A stretch of 64,000 nucleotides of DNA from Nocardia niwae NBRC 108934 = DSM 45340 (GTDB lineage Bacteria; Actinomycetota; Actinomycetes; Mycobacteriales; Mycobacteriaceae): NCBI RefSeq assembly GCF_001613465.1, contig NZ_BDCK01000019.1, positions 1-64,000 of the forward strand. The letters run 5' to 3'. Made by a program: the position numbers and the translations under genes. Numbering within the stretch: position 1 is the first letter of the stretch; the number at the start of each line of letters is the position of its first letter. The notes beneath the pieces are model-generated. The model had not been told where the DNA came from. It ran no database searches and saw nothing but the letters and a program-made list of their open reading frames with translations. Positions 16,997 through 26,200 of this stretch are shown here, in pieces.

Positions 16997-17926
16997 TCAG
17001 ACCTGACTCGCGAATTCACGGTAAAGCTCGGGAAGGAATGCGGCGAGGTGATTCATTTCTTGCCCGCAGTGCAAGAGAAGTTCGCGGGCCCAGTCCAGGC
17101 CGAGCACCAGATCGGCGGGATCGAGAGCAGCTCCGCGTGCTACTGCCCGCGCGGCCTGCCCCGCGTCGGGCACTCGCGGGCCGTACAGATTCAGATAGAA
17201 CCGACTGCGCATCTCACAACCGCCGGGCGCCGGCCGGACCTGGTGAGCCAGCCACCCCACATCCAGGGGAGCCACGCTGCTGCCCACCCGGCCGAGAATG
17301 ATCGTGTGATCATCGGGCACCTCGAGGCCCAGCAACGCCGGGGCATGGAAGCTGATCGCCAATTGCTGTAGCTTGGCGCCGATGTATTCATCGACATAGG
17401 CGGTATTGCCTATGTACCTGTCACGGTCGCCGAGCCCGGCTGTGGTCCGGATCTGCGCGGCCTCTACATACAGGTGTGCGTCGGGATGCCAGAGCTTGTA
17501 ACGCGCCGACTCGGCGATGTGCCAGCCGAACCACCAATCCCACATCGCCGCAGTGACTCCGGGCATCACTGTCCGCACGGCCGCCCACATCGCACCCGCT
17601 CTCGTGTACCCGTATCCCGTCTCCACCGCAGAATATCCGCTCGGGCTCAGATCGCCGGGCAGGCCGTCGAACTCCGGAATCAGCCGCGGATCGGTCGCCG
17701 GCCCGGCATAGGCCACGGCGACCTCGGCGGGAACCGGCAGCGTGCGGTCGGCGAAGAACCGCGCATAGGGCAGGAGCCGGTCCTCGGAGGAATAGCCCCG
17801 ATAACGCGTCTGTCCCGCAGGAGCGGCGTGCCCGGTGCCGGTCGATTCTTCGATCATCACTATTGCCCCCACATTCGGGATCATCGACAGCATTGCGCGC
17901 CGTGACATCCGCCGAGTTCTCAACAT
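16997..17926 (-). CDS. PhlG-like (2,4-diacetylphloroglucinol hydrolase family) protein
   Basis: This 309-residue protein matches the PhlG hydrolase family, zinc enzymes that cleave a carbon-carbon bond in acylated phloroglucinols. Matching blocks are W-D-W-W-F-G-W-H (129-136), R-Y-K-L-W-H-P (142-148), V-D-E-Y-I-G (178-183) and H-C-G-Q-E-M-N-H-L (286-294). E180, H286 and E290, with H147 or H151, correspond to the known zinc ligands, so it is probably active. Unlike cytoplasmic PhlG it has an N-terminal R-R-M-S-R-R-A-M-L and a weakly hydrophobic stretch ending A-A-P, possibly a Tat signal. The substrate is unknown. It is a single gene. Confidence 0.75.
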   Translation of the reverse strand: MLRTRRMSRRAMLSMIPNVGAIVMIEESTGTGHAAPAGQTRYRGYSSEDRLLPYARFFADRTLPVPAEVAVAYAGPATDPRLIPEFDGLPGDLSPSGYSAVETGYGYTRAGAMWAAVRTVMPGVTAAMWDWWFGWHIAESARYKLWHPDAHLYVEAAQIRTTAGLGDRDRYIGNTAYVDEYIGAKLQQLAISFHAPALLGLEVPDDHTIILGRVGSSVAPLDVGWLAHQVRPAPGGCEMRSRFYLNLYGPRVPDAGQAARAVARGAALDPADLVLGLDWARELLLHCGQEMNHLAAFLPELYREFASQV

Positions 17927-18178
17927 GCGTTGAGATTAGAAGGGGCTGTTCTGCGCCGGTGGCTATCGGACCGAGTTCTGTGACACAGCACAGGACCCGA
18001 ATACCGCGCACTGGCCAGTGGGCCCATACGACCTCGCGGCGGCGCCGGGCCACAGCCGTCTGCTCTCAGGTTGCGCGCGCTCGGTCGCGCCCCGCCAGCG
18101 GTTCCGGTACATCTCTGCCACCAGTTTTCGGCAACCGGCCGCGATGGCGGTGCAGGTCTCGCGCTCTACGATGCGGTC

Positions 18179-18778
18179 ATGAGCGAGCCTCCGCGTCCGG
18201 ACGTGACCCAGCGGCGCCGCAGCATCGCCTCGGCGGCGATCGATGTGCTCGCCGACTACGGCCTGCGCGGTCTTACCCACCGGGCGGTCGACGCCGCCGC
18301 CGGGATGCGGCCGGGCGCGGTCAATTATCACGCGCCCACCCGGGGCAAGCTCGTCGCCTTGGCTGTGGAGGAACTGTTCTCCCGAGACTACGAGCTCGCT
18401 GTCGCCCATTTCGCGGATATGTCGGCACTCGACCCCACCTCGATCCCGCAATTGGCCGAGTTCATGGCCTCTTTCATCGAAGCGATGACCACTGGGCCGG
18501 CACGTCGGCGGACTCTGGCCAGACACCTGCTGCTGGGCGAAGCCCAGTTCCATCCGCAGCTGCGGGATCTGTTCGACCAGCAACGCCGCGCCTTCGTGCG
18601 GTTCACCGAAGGGCTGCTCGAGACGCTCGAGGTACCCCAGTCCGCTCTGACCGCCGAGACGGTCACCGTCGTTGTCGATGGACTGATCCAACGCCAAGTC
18701 ATGATCGGCGCCGCCCCCTTGCCGCCGGCTCGGCTCCGTCAAGTCTTCACCAGACTGCTGCTGCCCTGGAACGAATGA
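18179..18778 (+). CDS. TetR-family transcriptional regulator
   Basis: This 199-residue protein has an N-terminal TetR helix-turn-helix (residues about 12-57: R-R-R-S-I-A-S-A-A-I-D-V-L-A, G-L-T-H-R-A-V-D, P-G-A-V-N-Y-H) and an all-helical ligand-binding domain. It reads away from the PhlG-like gene and converges on a second TetR gene. The ATG at 18179 gives the usual short N-terminal extension, although no good ribosome binding site is visible. Divergence makes the PhlG-like gene a plausible target, but no palindrome was found between them. Confidence 0.8.
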   Translation: MSEPPRPDVTQRRRSIASAAIDVLADYGLRGLTHRAVDAAAGMRPGAVNYHAPTRGKLVALAVEELFSRDYELAVAHFADMSALDPTSIPQLAEFMASFIEAMTTGPARRRTLARHLLLGEAQFHPQLRDLFDQQRRAFVRFTEGLLETLEVPQSALTAETVTVVVDGLIQRQVMIGAAPLPPARLRQVFTRLLLPWNE

Positions 18779-18863
18779 TTCGCATCAAGATCAGCGCACC
18801 GAATCGCGGGACGGGTGGTCGGCGAAGTGACCGCGGAGAACGATTCTGCGCCGCCACCGATGG

Positions 18864-19439
18864 TCACGGTAGGCCGGCGAGGGCTGCGACGACTGCCCAT
18901 GCGTCGGCGCGTGGTTCCGACGTCCAAGGGGCCGTAGGTTTGTGGATCCGTAGCGAGACCACACCGTGCAGAGCGCACCAGGCGCGCAGCGCGAGATCGG
19001 GGGATTTCTCGGCGGCCGGTAACAGATCGGCCAGACGATCCAGCAGATCCAGTCCCGGCCCGGTACCGGGACCGATCGGGGGATCGGGTCGTTCGAACAG
19101 CAACTGGTAGGCGCCGGGATGATTCTCGGCCCACGTCAGATAGGCATCGATCAACGAACGAAGCCGGTCGGCGCGGGTGCCATCGGGCATGTCCGCAGCG
19201 TCGAGCGCGTGCCGTAGCCGGCCGAACAGTTCCTCGGTCACGGCATAGTTCAGCGCATCCTGAGACGGGAAGTGCATGTAGACCGCGCTGGGCGCGACAC
19301 CGCAGGCCCGGGCGATGGCCCGCAGCGACGGCGTCGGCAACGACTGCGGTTCCAGCAGCAGCTCGATCGCGGCGGCAACCAACTCCGCGCGCAGTCGCTC
19401 GCCCTCTCCTCGCGCTCGTCGCTGGCGTGTGTCGGTCAT
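18864..19439 (-). CDS. TetR-family repressor of the SDR operon
   Basis: This 191-residue protein has a TetR HTH (R-A-E-L-V-A-A-A-I-E-L-L, S-L-R-A-I-A-R-A-C-G-V, P-S-A-V-Y-M-H-F-P) and a C-terminal domain with L-L-D-R-L-A-D-L-L, common in the WHG-type subgroup. The ATG at 19439 (GGGAGC upstream) is preferred to an upstream M. It is divergent from an SDR gene, and the 78 bp between them carry two copies of the palindrome TGAACAGCTGTTCA, one perfect. That is the classic layout of a TetR repressor controlling itself and its neighbour. Confidence 0.85.
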   Translation of the reverse strand: MTDTRQRRARGEGERLRAELVAAAIELLLEPQSLPTPSLRAIARACGVAPSAVYMHFPSQDALNYAVTEELFGRLRHALDAADMPDGTRADRLRSLIDAYLTWAENHPGAYQLLFERPDPPIGPGTGPGLDLLDRLADLLPAAEKSPDLALRAWCALHGVVSLRIHKPTAPWTSEPRADAWAVVAALAGLP

Positions 19440-19449
19440 CGAGGCTCCC

Positions 19450-19502
19450 TTGACATAGATCACTGAACAGCTGTTAAGTATAGCTAGCTGAACAGCTGTT
19501 CA
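19450..19502 (+). promoter_or_regulatory. Promoter with double TetR operator
   Basis: A perfect 14-bp palindrome TGAACAGCTGTTCA lies at 19489-19502, with a near-copy TGAACAGCTGTTAA at 19464-19477, 25 bp apart. TTGACA at 19450-19455 is a consensus -35, and TTAAGT or TAAGTA at 19474-19480 a plausible -10, with operator copy 1 lying between and over them. Bound repressor would therefore block the promoter of the SDR gene at 19518. Confidence 0.8.
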
Positions 19503-19517
19503 CCTTCAGGAGGCGAC

Positions 19518-20303
19518 ATGAAGAACTGGGATGGCGCGACGGCGGTCGTGACCGGTGCGAGTAGCGGAATCGGCGCGGCATTCGCGACGGCCTTGGCAGA
19601 AAGACGGTGCGACCTGATCCTGGTCGCCAGGCGCGAGCATCGGTTGCGCGAGCTGGCGACCGACCTCGAACACACCTTCGGCATCCGGGCTCGGGTCCTC
19701 ACCGCGGACCTTTCGATCCCGGCGGATGTCGAGCGACTCGCCGTCCTGCTGAGCGCGGACGAGAACCCGATCGACGTGCTGGTCAACAACGCCGGTTTCG
19801 CGACCCACGGCCCACTCGCCGACCACGACCCCGCGCGTGTGCGCGAGGAGATCGCGGTCAACATCACCGCCGTCGCGGAACTGACCCGGGCGGCGTTGCC
19901 GGACATGATCCGGCGCGGCCGCGGAGCGGTGATCAACATCGCCTCCACCGCGGCGTTCCAGCCGATCCCGTTCATGGCCGTCTACGGCGCGACGAAGGCG
20001 TTCGTGCTCTCGTTCACCGAAGCGCTGTGGGGCGAACTCGAAGGCAGTGGTGTCACCGCGCTCGCCGTGTGCCCGGGCGCCACCGATACCGAGTTCTTCG
20101 AGGTGGCGGGCGAAGCCGCCAGCGTCGGGCGACGACAGACATCGGAGCAGGTGGTGGCGACGGCTCTCCGTGAACTGGATCGCCGCAGGCCCCGGCCGAG
20201 CGTGGTGTCCGGGCTGGCGAACGCGGTGTCCACGCGTCTGCCGCGGTACCTACCGCGCCGCACCACCATTCGCCTCACCCGTGGATTGGTCGCCGCGAAA
20301 TGA
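19518..20303 (+). CDS. Short-chain dehydrogenase/reductase (SDR)
   Basis: This 261-residue classical SDR is an NAD(P)-dependent oxidoreductase acting on an alcohol or carbonyl. Motifs: G-A-S-S-G-I-G (13-19), N-N-A-G, catalytic S143, and Y156-x-x-x-K160 in Y-G-A-T-K. An Arg-rich pair after the second strand (A-R-R-E-H-R) suggests NADPH. The start has AGGAGG 7 nt upstream. It is first in an operon with the SRPBCC gene (ATGA overlap) and under the divergent TetR repressor. The inducer and substrate are unknown; the pairing suggests modification of a small hydrophobic molecule. Confidence 0.88.
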   Translation: MKNWDGATAVVTGASSGIGAAFATALAERRCDLILVARREHRLRELATDLEHTFGIRARVLTADLSIPADVERLAVLLSADENPIDVLVNNAGFATHGPLADHDPARVREEIAVNITAVAELTRAALPDMIRRGRGAVINIASTAAFQPIPFMAVYGATKAFVLSFTEALWGELEGSGVTALAVCPGATDTEFFEVAGEAASVGRRQTSEQVVATALRELDRRRPRPSVVSGLANAVSTRLPRYLPRRTTIRLTRGLVAAK

Positions 20304-20812
20304 CCATGTACGCCCTGCGTCCCAGCAGCCTGCCCGACATCTCTTCGATGCGCCGCCACCTACACAGCGAACGTGTCGTGGACGCATCGGCGCGGCGAAC
20401 CTTCGACATTCTCGCCACCGGGGAAGGCCAACGGGAGTGGGCCGACGGCTACCGGGCCACCACCTGGTACGGAAATGCTTCGCATGACGTGGGAACGATC
20501 CGCGACATCCACTTGCGCTGGATCACCGTACGCGAACGATTCCTGGCCTGGGAGCCCGCCGCCCGTTTCACGTTCTCCGCCGATGCCATGTCGATCCCGC
20601 TGGCGCGCAGGATGATCGAAGACATCACCTTCGAGCCGCTCGGACCCGACCGCTGCCGCATGATCTGGCAGGTACACCTCGACCCGGCGCCGGTGCTGCA
20701 CCCGATCGAATCGCTCGTGATGCGACGCGTTTTCGAGCCGATGTTCGACTCCTTCGCCGCGGGACTCGCCGGATTCGCTCGCGCACATCCTGGCACGGCG
20801 CGCGCTGGATAG
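20300..20812 (+). CDS. SRPBCC (START/polyketide-cyclase-like) protein
   Basis: This 170-residue protein of the SRPBCC helix-grip fold has S-E-R-V-V-D-A-S-A-R-R-T-F-D-I-L at the N-terminus, a basic/aromatic middle and the long C-terminal helix ending F-A-A-G-L-A-G-F. Such proteins bind hydrophobic ligands in a deep cavity, and some are cyclases or hydratases. The start overlaps the SDR stop by 4 nt (ATGA), so the two are coupled and probably handle the same ligand. Confidence 0.75.
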   Translation: MTMYALRPSSLPDISSMRRHLHSERVVDASARRTFDILATGEGQREWADGYRATTWYGNASHDVGTIRDIHLRWITVRERFLAWEPAARFTFSADAMSIPLARRMIEDITFEPLGPDRCRMIWQVHLDPAPVLHPIESLVMRRVFEPMFDSFAAGLAGFARAHPGTARAG

Positions 20813-21185
20813 GAAGAAGGCGCTGCCGGAACTGGAGCTGGCGGTGCCGGCCGAAGAACTCGTCTGGCGTCCGGGCCCGTTCCATCGGGCACTGACGGCA
20901 CTGCCGGTCGTCTTTCCGCCCTCGCCACCGCTGAAACCCGTGTAGGGCCCAGTCCGGCGGCGACCTTCCCCATGGGCATGTCTCCCTTCTTTCCGCGTCC
21001 AAGCTCGCAAGCTCAGAGCGCGGCCTACTTTCGGCAGGACCTGGGCTCGTCCTGATTCGGCCGCCTGCAGACCTGCGTGCCGGAAGCATGCCGACCCGCT
21101 GTTGCCCGTGATGGCGGTGGCGGGAATACGATCGGAGTGGACGGTCGACGGGGGAGCCCGTTGCGGGATCGAAGGGGCTGCAGGG
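20813..21185. other. Intergenic region
   Basis: No convincing gene. The last 70 bp (21116-21185) are duplicated, with changes, upstream of the next paralogous gene (22067-22137) and probably contain the promoter. Confidence 0.5.
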
Positions 21186-22016
21186 ATGACCGATTCCCAG
21201 CGCGGACCTGGCGGTCGGCCTGCTGGGCCGGGCGGCGTCGAACCCGATGCGCGGCAGACGGATCCGCCGGTGGACGGCTGGGCCGTGCCGCACCTGCCAC
21301 CCGGTCAGGGGTACGGGCCTGCGCCGTCGTATCCGCCGCCATCGACCAGCGGGAGCAGGACGGGGCTGATCATCGCCGGTGTACTCGGGCTGGTGGTGGC
21401 GCTGGGGCTCGGTGTGGCGATCGGCATCGTCGTCGTCCGCGACAGGGGCGACGAGTCTCCCGGCGCCTCGGCTGCCGCCCAGATGGAGCCGAGGACCTAT
21501 TCGATGAATGCGATCACCAACGCCTGTGATCTTGTGGATCCCACGCCGTTGACCAAGTGGTCGCCCACACCGAAAGGTGCTCCCGAGCACGAGGAAAGGC
21601 GGCCGACCGCCCACGACAGCGGCGGCCTGAAGTGCGATGCCAGGTACACCTCCGCGACCGGCGGCGAGTTCCCCATGAACAAAGCCGCGATGCGCGTCGA
21701 GGCCCAGTTCACCAACGGCACGGCCCCACCCTTCTACGACCATTGGAAACACGCCGACGTCGCCACACCCGCACCGGAGTCGGCTTCCGGTGTGGTCACC
21801 GGAATCGGCGAGCAGGGCTACTGGTACTCCGAAACCAGAGGAAACCTCGTCGCGAACATCGTCTACGTCGTCTGTGTGCAGGACGGCAACGTCTCGGTGC
21901 GGGTGAGTATCTCCCTCACGCGCGAGAAGGGTTCTCCCGCGGTGCGACAGGACGAACTCGATCCGATCACCAGGTCCCAGGTGCGTAGGACGCTGGAGGG
22001 TTTGCGGGAGAAGTAA
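21186..22016 (+). CDS. Single-pass membrane protein with Cys-paired exterior domain (copy 1)
   Basis: This 276-residue protein has a Pro/Gly-rich cytoplasmic N-terminus, one membrane helix (about residues 60-82, L-I-I-A-G-V-L-G-L-V-V-A-L) and an exterior domain of about 180 residues. That domain has C-D-L-V-D-P-T-P-L and a second Cys in L-K-C-D-A, probably a disulfide pair; it resembles the DUF3558-type ligand-binding domains of actinobacterial lipoproteins, a tentative assignment. A paralogue follows in tandem, then pknK. A role as a surface sensor or accessory to the kinase is inference from position. Confidence 0.6.
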   Translation: MTDSQRGPGGRPAGPGGVEPDARQTDPPVDGWAVPHLPPGQGYGPAPSYPPPSTSGSRTGLIIAGVLGLVVALGLGVAIGIVVVRDRGDESPGASAAAQMEPRTYSMNAITNACDLVDPTPLTKWSPTPKGAPEHEERRPTAHDSGGLKCDARYTSATGGEFPMNKAAMRVEAQFTNGTAPPFYDHWKHADVATPAPESASGVVTGIGEQGYWYSETRGNLVANIVYVVCVQDGNVSVRVSISLTREKGSPAVRQDELDPITRSQVRRTLEGLREK

Positions 22017-22137
22017 CGACCGGCGACTCGAGGGCACAGGTTGGTGACCGCGCCGCCGGCCGACGGTGGCTGGATTACGATCGGCTCGGAGTTGACGGTC
22101 GACGGGAGCCCGTTGCGGAACCGGAGAGGCTACGGGG

Positions 22138-23064
22138 ATGACCGATTCCCAGCACGAACCTGACGATCGGCCGACGCCGGAAAGCGCCGATCCCGCTGGG
22201 GCGCCACCTGTTTCACCCGTAGGTGGGTGGGTCGGCCCGGACTCGGGCAGGTACCCGCCTCCGCCCGGCAGCACCGTCGGTCGGCCCGCTTCCGGGTACG
22301 GCTCAGCTCATCCGGGATACGCGCGGCCACCGTACCCACCGCAGACCGGCCGCGGCAGAACGGGTCTGATCGCTGCCGGTGTTCTCGCGCTGGTGGTAGC
22401 GCTGGGTGTCGGTGTAGTGATCGGTGTCGTCGTCGGCGTCCGCAGCGACGAGTCCGCCACTTCCCCAACCCCGCTCATCACCTCGGCCACGTCCAGTGCG
22501 GCTCCGTCCACGTCATCCCGGCGAGACCCGGCGCCGGGGAACTATTCGATCAGTGGCATCACCAACGCGTGCGATCTCGTCGATCCCACGCCGCTGCACA
22601 GGTGGTCGTCCACCCCGAGGGAAGCGCCCCAGCATCGGGAGTTCCCGCCGAACGACTACGACGGCGGCAACCTGTACTGCGCCATCCGCTACACCAGCCC
22701 CTCCACGATCCCCGACGACGCCACCGTCGACGAAGCCGGCATCAGCCTGCAGGCCCAGTTCACCGGCGCCGACACCGCCCCGGCCTACGACGGTTGGCAA
22801 CAAACCGACACCGGCTCCACCGGGGCGAGGCGGGCCTCCGGCGAGGTCACCGGAATCGGCACCGAGGGCTACTGGCATACCGCGACCACGGACACCGGCA
22901 ACGCAATGACCTACATCCTGGGAGTGCAGGACAGCAATGTCTCGGTGCGCGTGGAAGTCGCCGTCCTGCGCGCGAAGGGCGAACCCCCGGTGAACCGGGA
23001 AGAACTCGCCACGATCGCCGAGAACCAAGCCCGCAGGGCGCTGGACGGCGTGCGGAAGACCTAG
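22138..23064 (+). CDS. Single-pass membrane protein with Cys-paired exterior domain (copy 2)
   Basis: This 308-residue paralogue of the preceding protein has the same order: M-T-D-S-Q start, Pro-rich cytoplasmic part with Y-P-P, a membrane helix (about 76-100), a Ser/Thr/Pro linker longer than in copy 1, and the exterior domain with N-A-C-D-L-V-D-P-T-P-L, L-Y-C-A-I and V-T-G-I-G-x-x-G-Y-W. The duplication includes the upstream 70 bp, so both probably keep the same promoter. The gap of 218 bp to pknK leaves room for a separate kinase promoter. The function is unknown. Confidence 0.6.
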   Translation: MTDSQHEPDDRPTPESADPAGAPPVSPVGGWVGPDSGRYPPPPGSTVGRPASGYGSAHPGYARPPYPPQTGRGRTGLIAAGVLALVVALGVGVVIGVVVGVRSDESATSPTPLITSATSSAAPSTSSRRDPAPGNYSISGITNACDLVDPTPLHRWSSTPREAPQHREFPPNDYDGGNLYCAIRYTSPSTIPDDATVDEAGISLQAQFTGADTAPAYDGWQQTDTGSTGARRASGEVTGIGTEGYWHTATTDTGNAMTYILGVQDSNVSVRVEVAVLRAKGEPPVNREELATIAENQARRALDGVRKT

Positions 23065-23282
23065 CACGCTCGTCTCACCCGCGGAACGGGTCGCGCGCCC
23101 GGGCCTGGCCGGGACCGTGCCCTCGAGTCGCGGCGGGCCGGGCTGGTCGGCGATGGCCGGTAGGTAACCGTTTGGACGGTGTCGGCCGTCATCGATCTTT
23201 CGGCGATACGCTGGGCACGGGTGAAAGGTGTACGCATGTTGCCTGCTCTCCGGAGACATGCTGGTGGGATCTCGCGCGAGCG

Positions 23283-26200
23283 ATGACCGATGAAGATCCG
23301 CTGCGGACACGCCGTGAGGTGACAACTGCTCCCACGGCGGAGTTGGCTGCGGCCGGCTTCGAGAACGCGGTGAAGATCGGTCGAGGCGGTTTCGGCGTGG
23401 TGTATCGCTGTCGGCAGGTCGCGCTGGATCGGACGGTTGCCGTGAAGGTGCTGTCCGCGGAACTCGGCGCCGACAATCAGGCCCGGTTCACGCGGGAGCA
23501 GCGGGCGATGGGCAGGTTGACGGCGCATCCGAACATCGTCACCGTGCTGGAGACCGGCGCGACCGGCAGCGGGCAGCCTTATCTGGTGATGCCGTATCAC
23601 CCGCTGAATTCGCTGGACGTGTGGATACGGCAGCACGGTCCGCTCCCTGTGGAGCGGGTGTTGTCGATCGGGGTGAAGATCGCCGGTGCACTGGCCAGCG
23701 CGCATCGCCTCGGTATCGTGCATCGGGACGTGAAACCGGGAAACATCTTGCTCACCGAGTACGGGGAGCCTGCGTTGACCGATTTCGGTATCGCGCACAT
23801 CGCCGGCGGGTTCCAGACAGCCGCGGGCGTGGTGACCGGGTCGCCCGCGTTCACCGCACCGGAAGTGCTGGAAGGCGTCGATCCGACCCCGGCCGCGGAT
23901 GTCTACGGGCTCGGCGCCACGCTGTTCTGTGCGCTGACCGGGTATGCCGCGTTCGAGCGGCGCAGCGGGGAGAACGTCGTGGCGCAGTTCGTCCGGATCT
24001 CCTCCCAGCCGGTCCCGGACCTACGGGAGGAAGGCATCCCCGAGGACGTGTCGTCGCTGGTGGAAGCCGCGATGAACCGCGACCGCCACGCGCGGCCCTC
24101 GGCCGCGGCGCTGGGAGAAGCGATCCGGCAGGTGCAGCAATGCCACGGATTCTCGGTCGGTGAGATGGCGTTGCTGGGCGAATCGGAGCACCGGGACGAG
24201 AAGCTGTCGTCGCGGGAGCGGCGTACGTCGACGGCCGCGCGAAGCCAGAGCGGCGAGCTGCCGCTGGAGTTGACCAGTTTCGTCGGCAGGCGCGCCGAAG
24301 TGTCGCAGCTGAAGAAACTGCTGTCGGCCTCACGGCTGGTGACGTTGACCGGCACCGGCGGTGTCGGCAAGACACGACTGGCGCTGCGCGCAGCGACACA
24401 GTTGCGCCGTGATTTCGCCGACGGGGTGTGGCTGGTCGAGCTGGCCGAGATGTCGGATCCGGCTCTGCTGGTCGACGTGGTCGCGGCCGCCCTCGGCGTA
24501 CGGAGCCAGGCGGCCACGCCGCTGCTCGACGTTCTGATCGACTTCCTGAGCTCGCGCGAGACGCTGGTCGTGATCGACAACTGCGAGCACATGGTGGGGG
24601 CCGTAGCCGAGCTGACGGAGACATTGCTGCGGACTTGCCCGGACGTGCGGGTCCTGGCCACCAGCCGGGAACCGTTGAATATCGCCGGAGAGACGGTGCT
24701 GCGGGTGGCGCCGTTGCGGGTGCCGGACCCGGAACGGGAGCCGACCCTGGCGGGGTTGCCGCGCTTCGACGCGGTGACGTTGTTCGCCGACCGCGCCGCG
24801 GCCGCCGTGCCGGACTTCGAGCTCGACGAGGACAACAAGGCCGCCGTCGCCGGAATCTGCGCCCAAGTGGACGGGTTGCCGCTGGCGATCGAGCTGGCCG
24901 CGGCCCGGATGCGCACCATGTCGCCCGAGCAGATCCTGGCCCGGCTCACCGACCGGTACACGCTGCTCACCCGCGGCAGCCGCACCGCCCCCGCGCGGCA
25001 GCAAACGCTGCGGTGGTGCATCGCCTGGAGCTACGAGTTGTGCACCCGCGCCGAACAGCGGCTGTGGGCGCGGCTGTCGGTGTTCGCCGGCAGTTTCGAA
25101 CTCGACGCGGCCGAAGAAGTCTGCGGTACCGACTTGATGGCACTCGACGCCGCGCACAGTCCGCTGGATGTGTTGTCGGCCCTCGTGGACAAATCGATCC
25201 TGATCCGGGAGGAATCGCATTCCGTCGTGCGTATCCGGATGCTCGAGACCTTGCGAGACTACGGCCGGGAAAAACTGCGGGAATCCGGCGAGGACGCCGA
25301 GCTGCGCCGCAGGCACCGCGACTGGTATCAACGGATGGCGCTGACCGCCGAAGCCGAGTGGATCAGCCCTCGGCAGCCCGACTGGATCGCGCGGCTCGAA
25401 CGTGAACAACCCAACCTGCGCGAAGCGCTCGAAACCTGCCTGACCGACAACAGCCGGGCAGCGGCTGAAGCAGGGTTGCGCATCTGCTCGGCCCTGCACG
25501 AGTTCTGGAGCTTTCGCGGCCTGTATGGGGAAGGCCGATTCTGGATCGACCGCGTCCTCGCCCACCCCGGCGCGCAATCGGTACCCGGCCGCATCGGTGC
25601 CCTGCGCGCGGCCTGCGAAGTCGCCGCGCCGCAGGGGGATTTCCAGGCCGCGGCCGCGTTTCTGGCGGAGGGGCGAGCGCTCGCCGTCCAGGACTCCACC
25701 CCCGCCATCGAGGGACAGCTCGCCTACGCCGCCGGCATCGTCGCACTCGCCAGCGGCGAAGCGGCCGACGCCTCCTCGACCCTCGAACGAGCTGTCGAGA
25801 TGCTCAGCTCGAACCAGACGGGCGAACTCTACGTCAGTGCGCTGGCCATCCTCGCCTGGTCGTACGAACTGCGCGGCGACATGACTCTTGCGGCCGAGCG
25901 CTACCGGCGCGTGCTTTCCATCACCGAAGCCCGAGGTGAACTGCTCTATCGTTCGACCGCGTTGCGCGGCTTGGGTGTCGCCGCATGGCAGCAGGGCGAG
26001 CGAGACCGTGCCCAGCGGTTGCTGAAAGAAGCATTACGAGTCAATCGGCGGCCGAATAGTCCGGTGCTCATCGCATTCGGGATCGAGGCGCTGGCCTGGA
26101 CTGTCGCCGACCAGGGCGACGCGGAACGCGCCGCTGTGCTGCTGGGAGCCGCCCAGGGAAACTGGCTGGTGGGCGGCAGCGTGCGCGCGGTCTTGCTGAG

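Larger units (their letters stand above)
21116..23064 (+). repeat. Tandem gene duplication including upstream region
   Basis: The two membrane-protein genes and their 5' flanks are repeats of one another. Upstream they share GGTGGC, TACGATCGG, GACGGTCGACGGG and AGCCCGTTGCGG in the same order and near-equal spacing (21116-21185 and 22067-22137), ending in GGGATG. Coding parts have diverged most in the linker. Confidence 0.75.

Noticed and set aside
16774..17019. Small minus-strand frame before the acetyltransferase operon
   Set aside because: No ribosome binding site and no recognisable domain; at best coding debris.
21186..23064. A firm DUF3558 assignment
   Set aside because: The Cys-D-L-V-D-P motif is similar, but the rest could not be matched with confidence.
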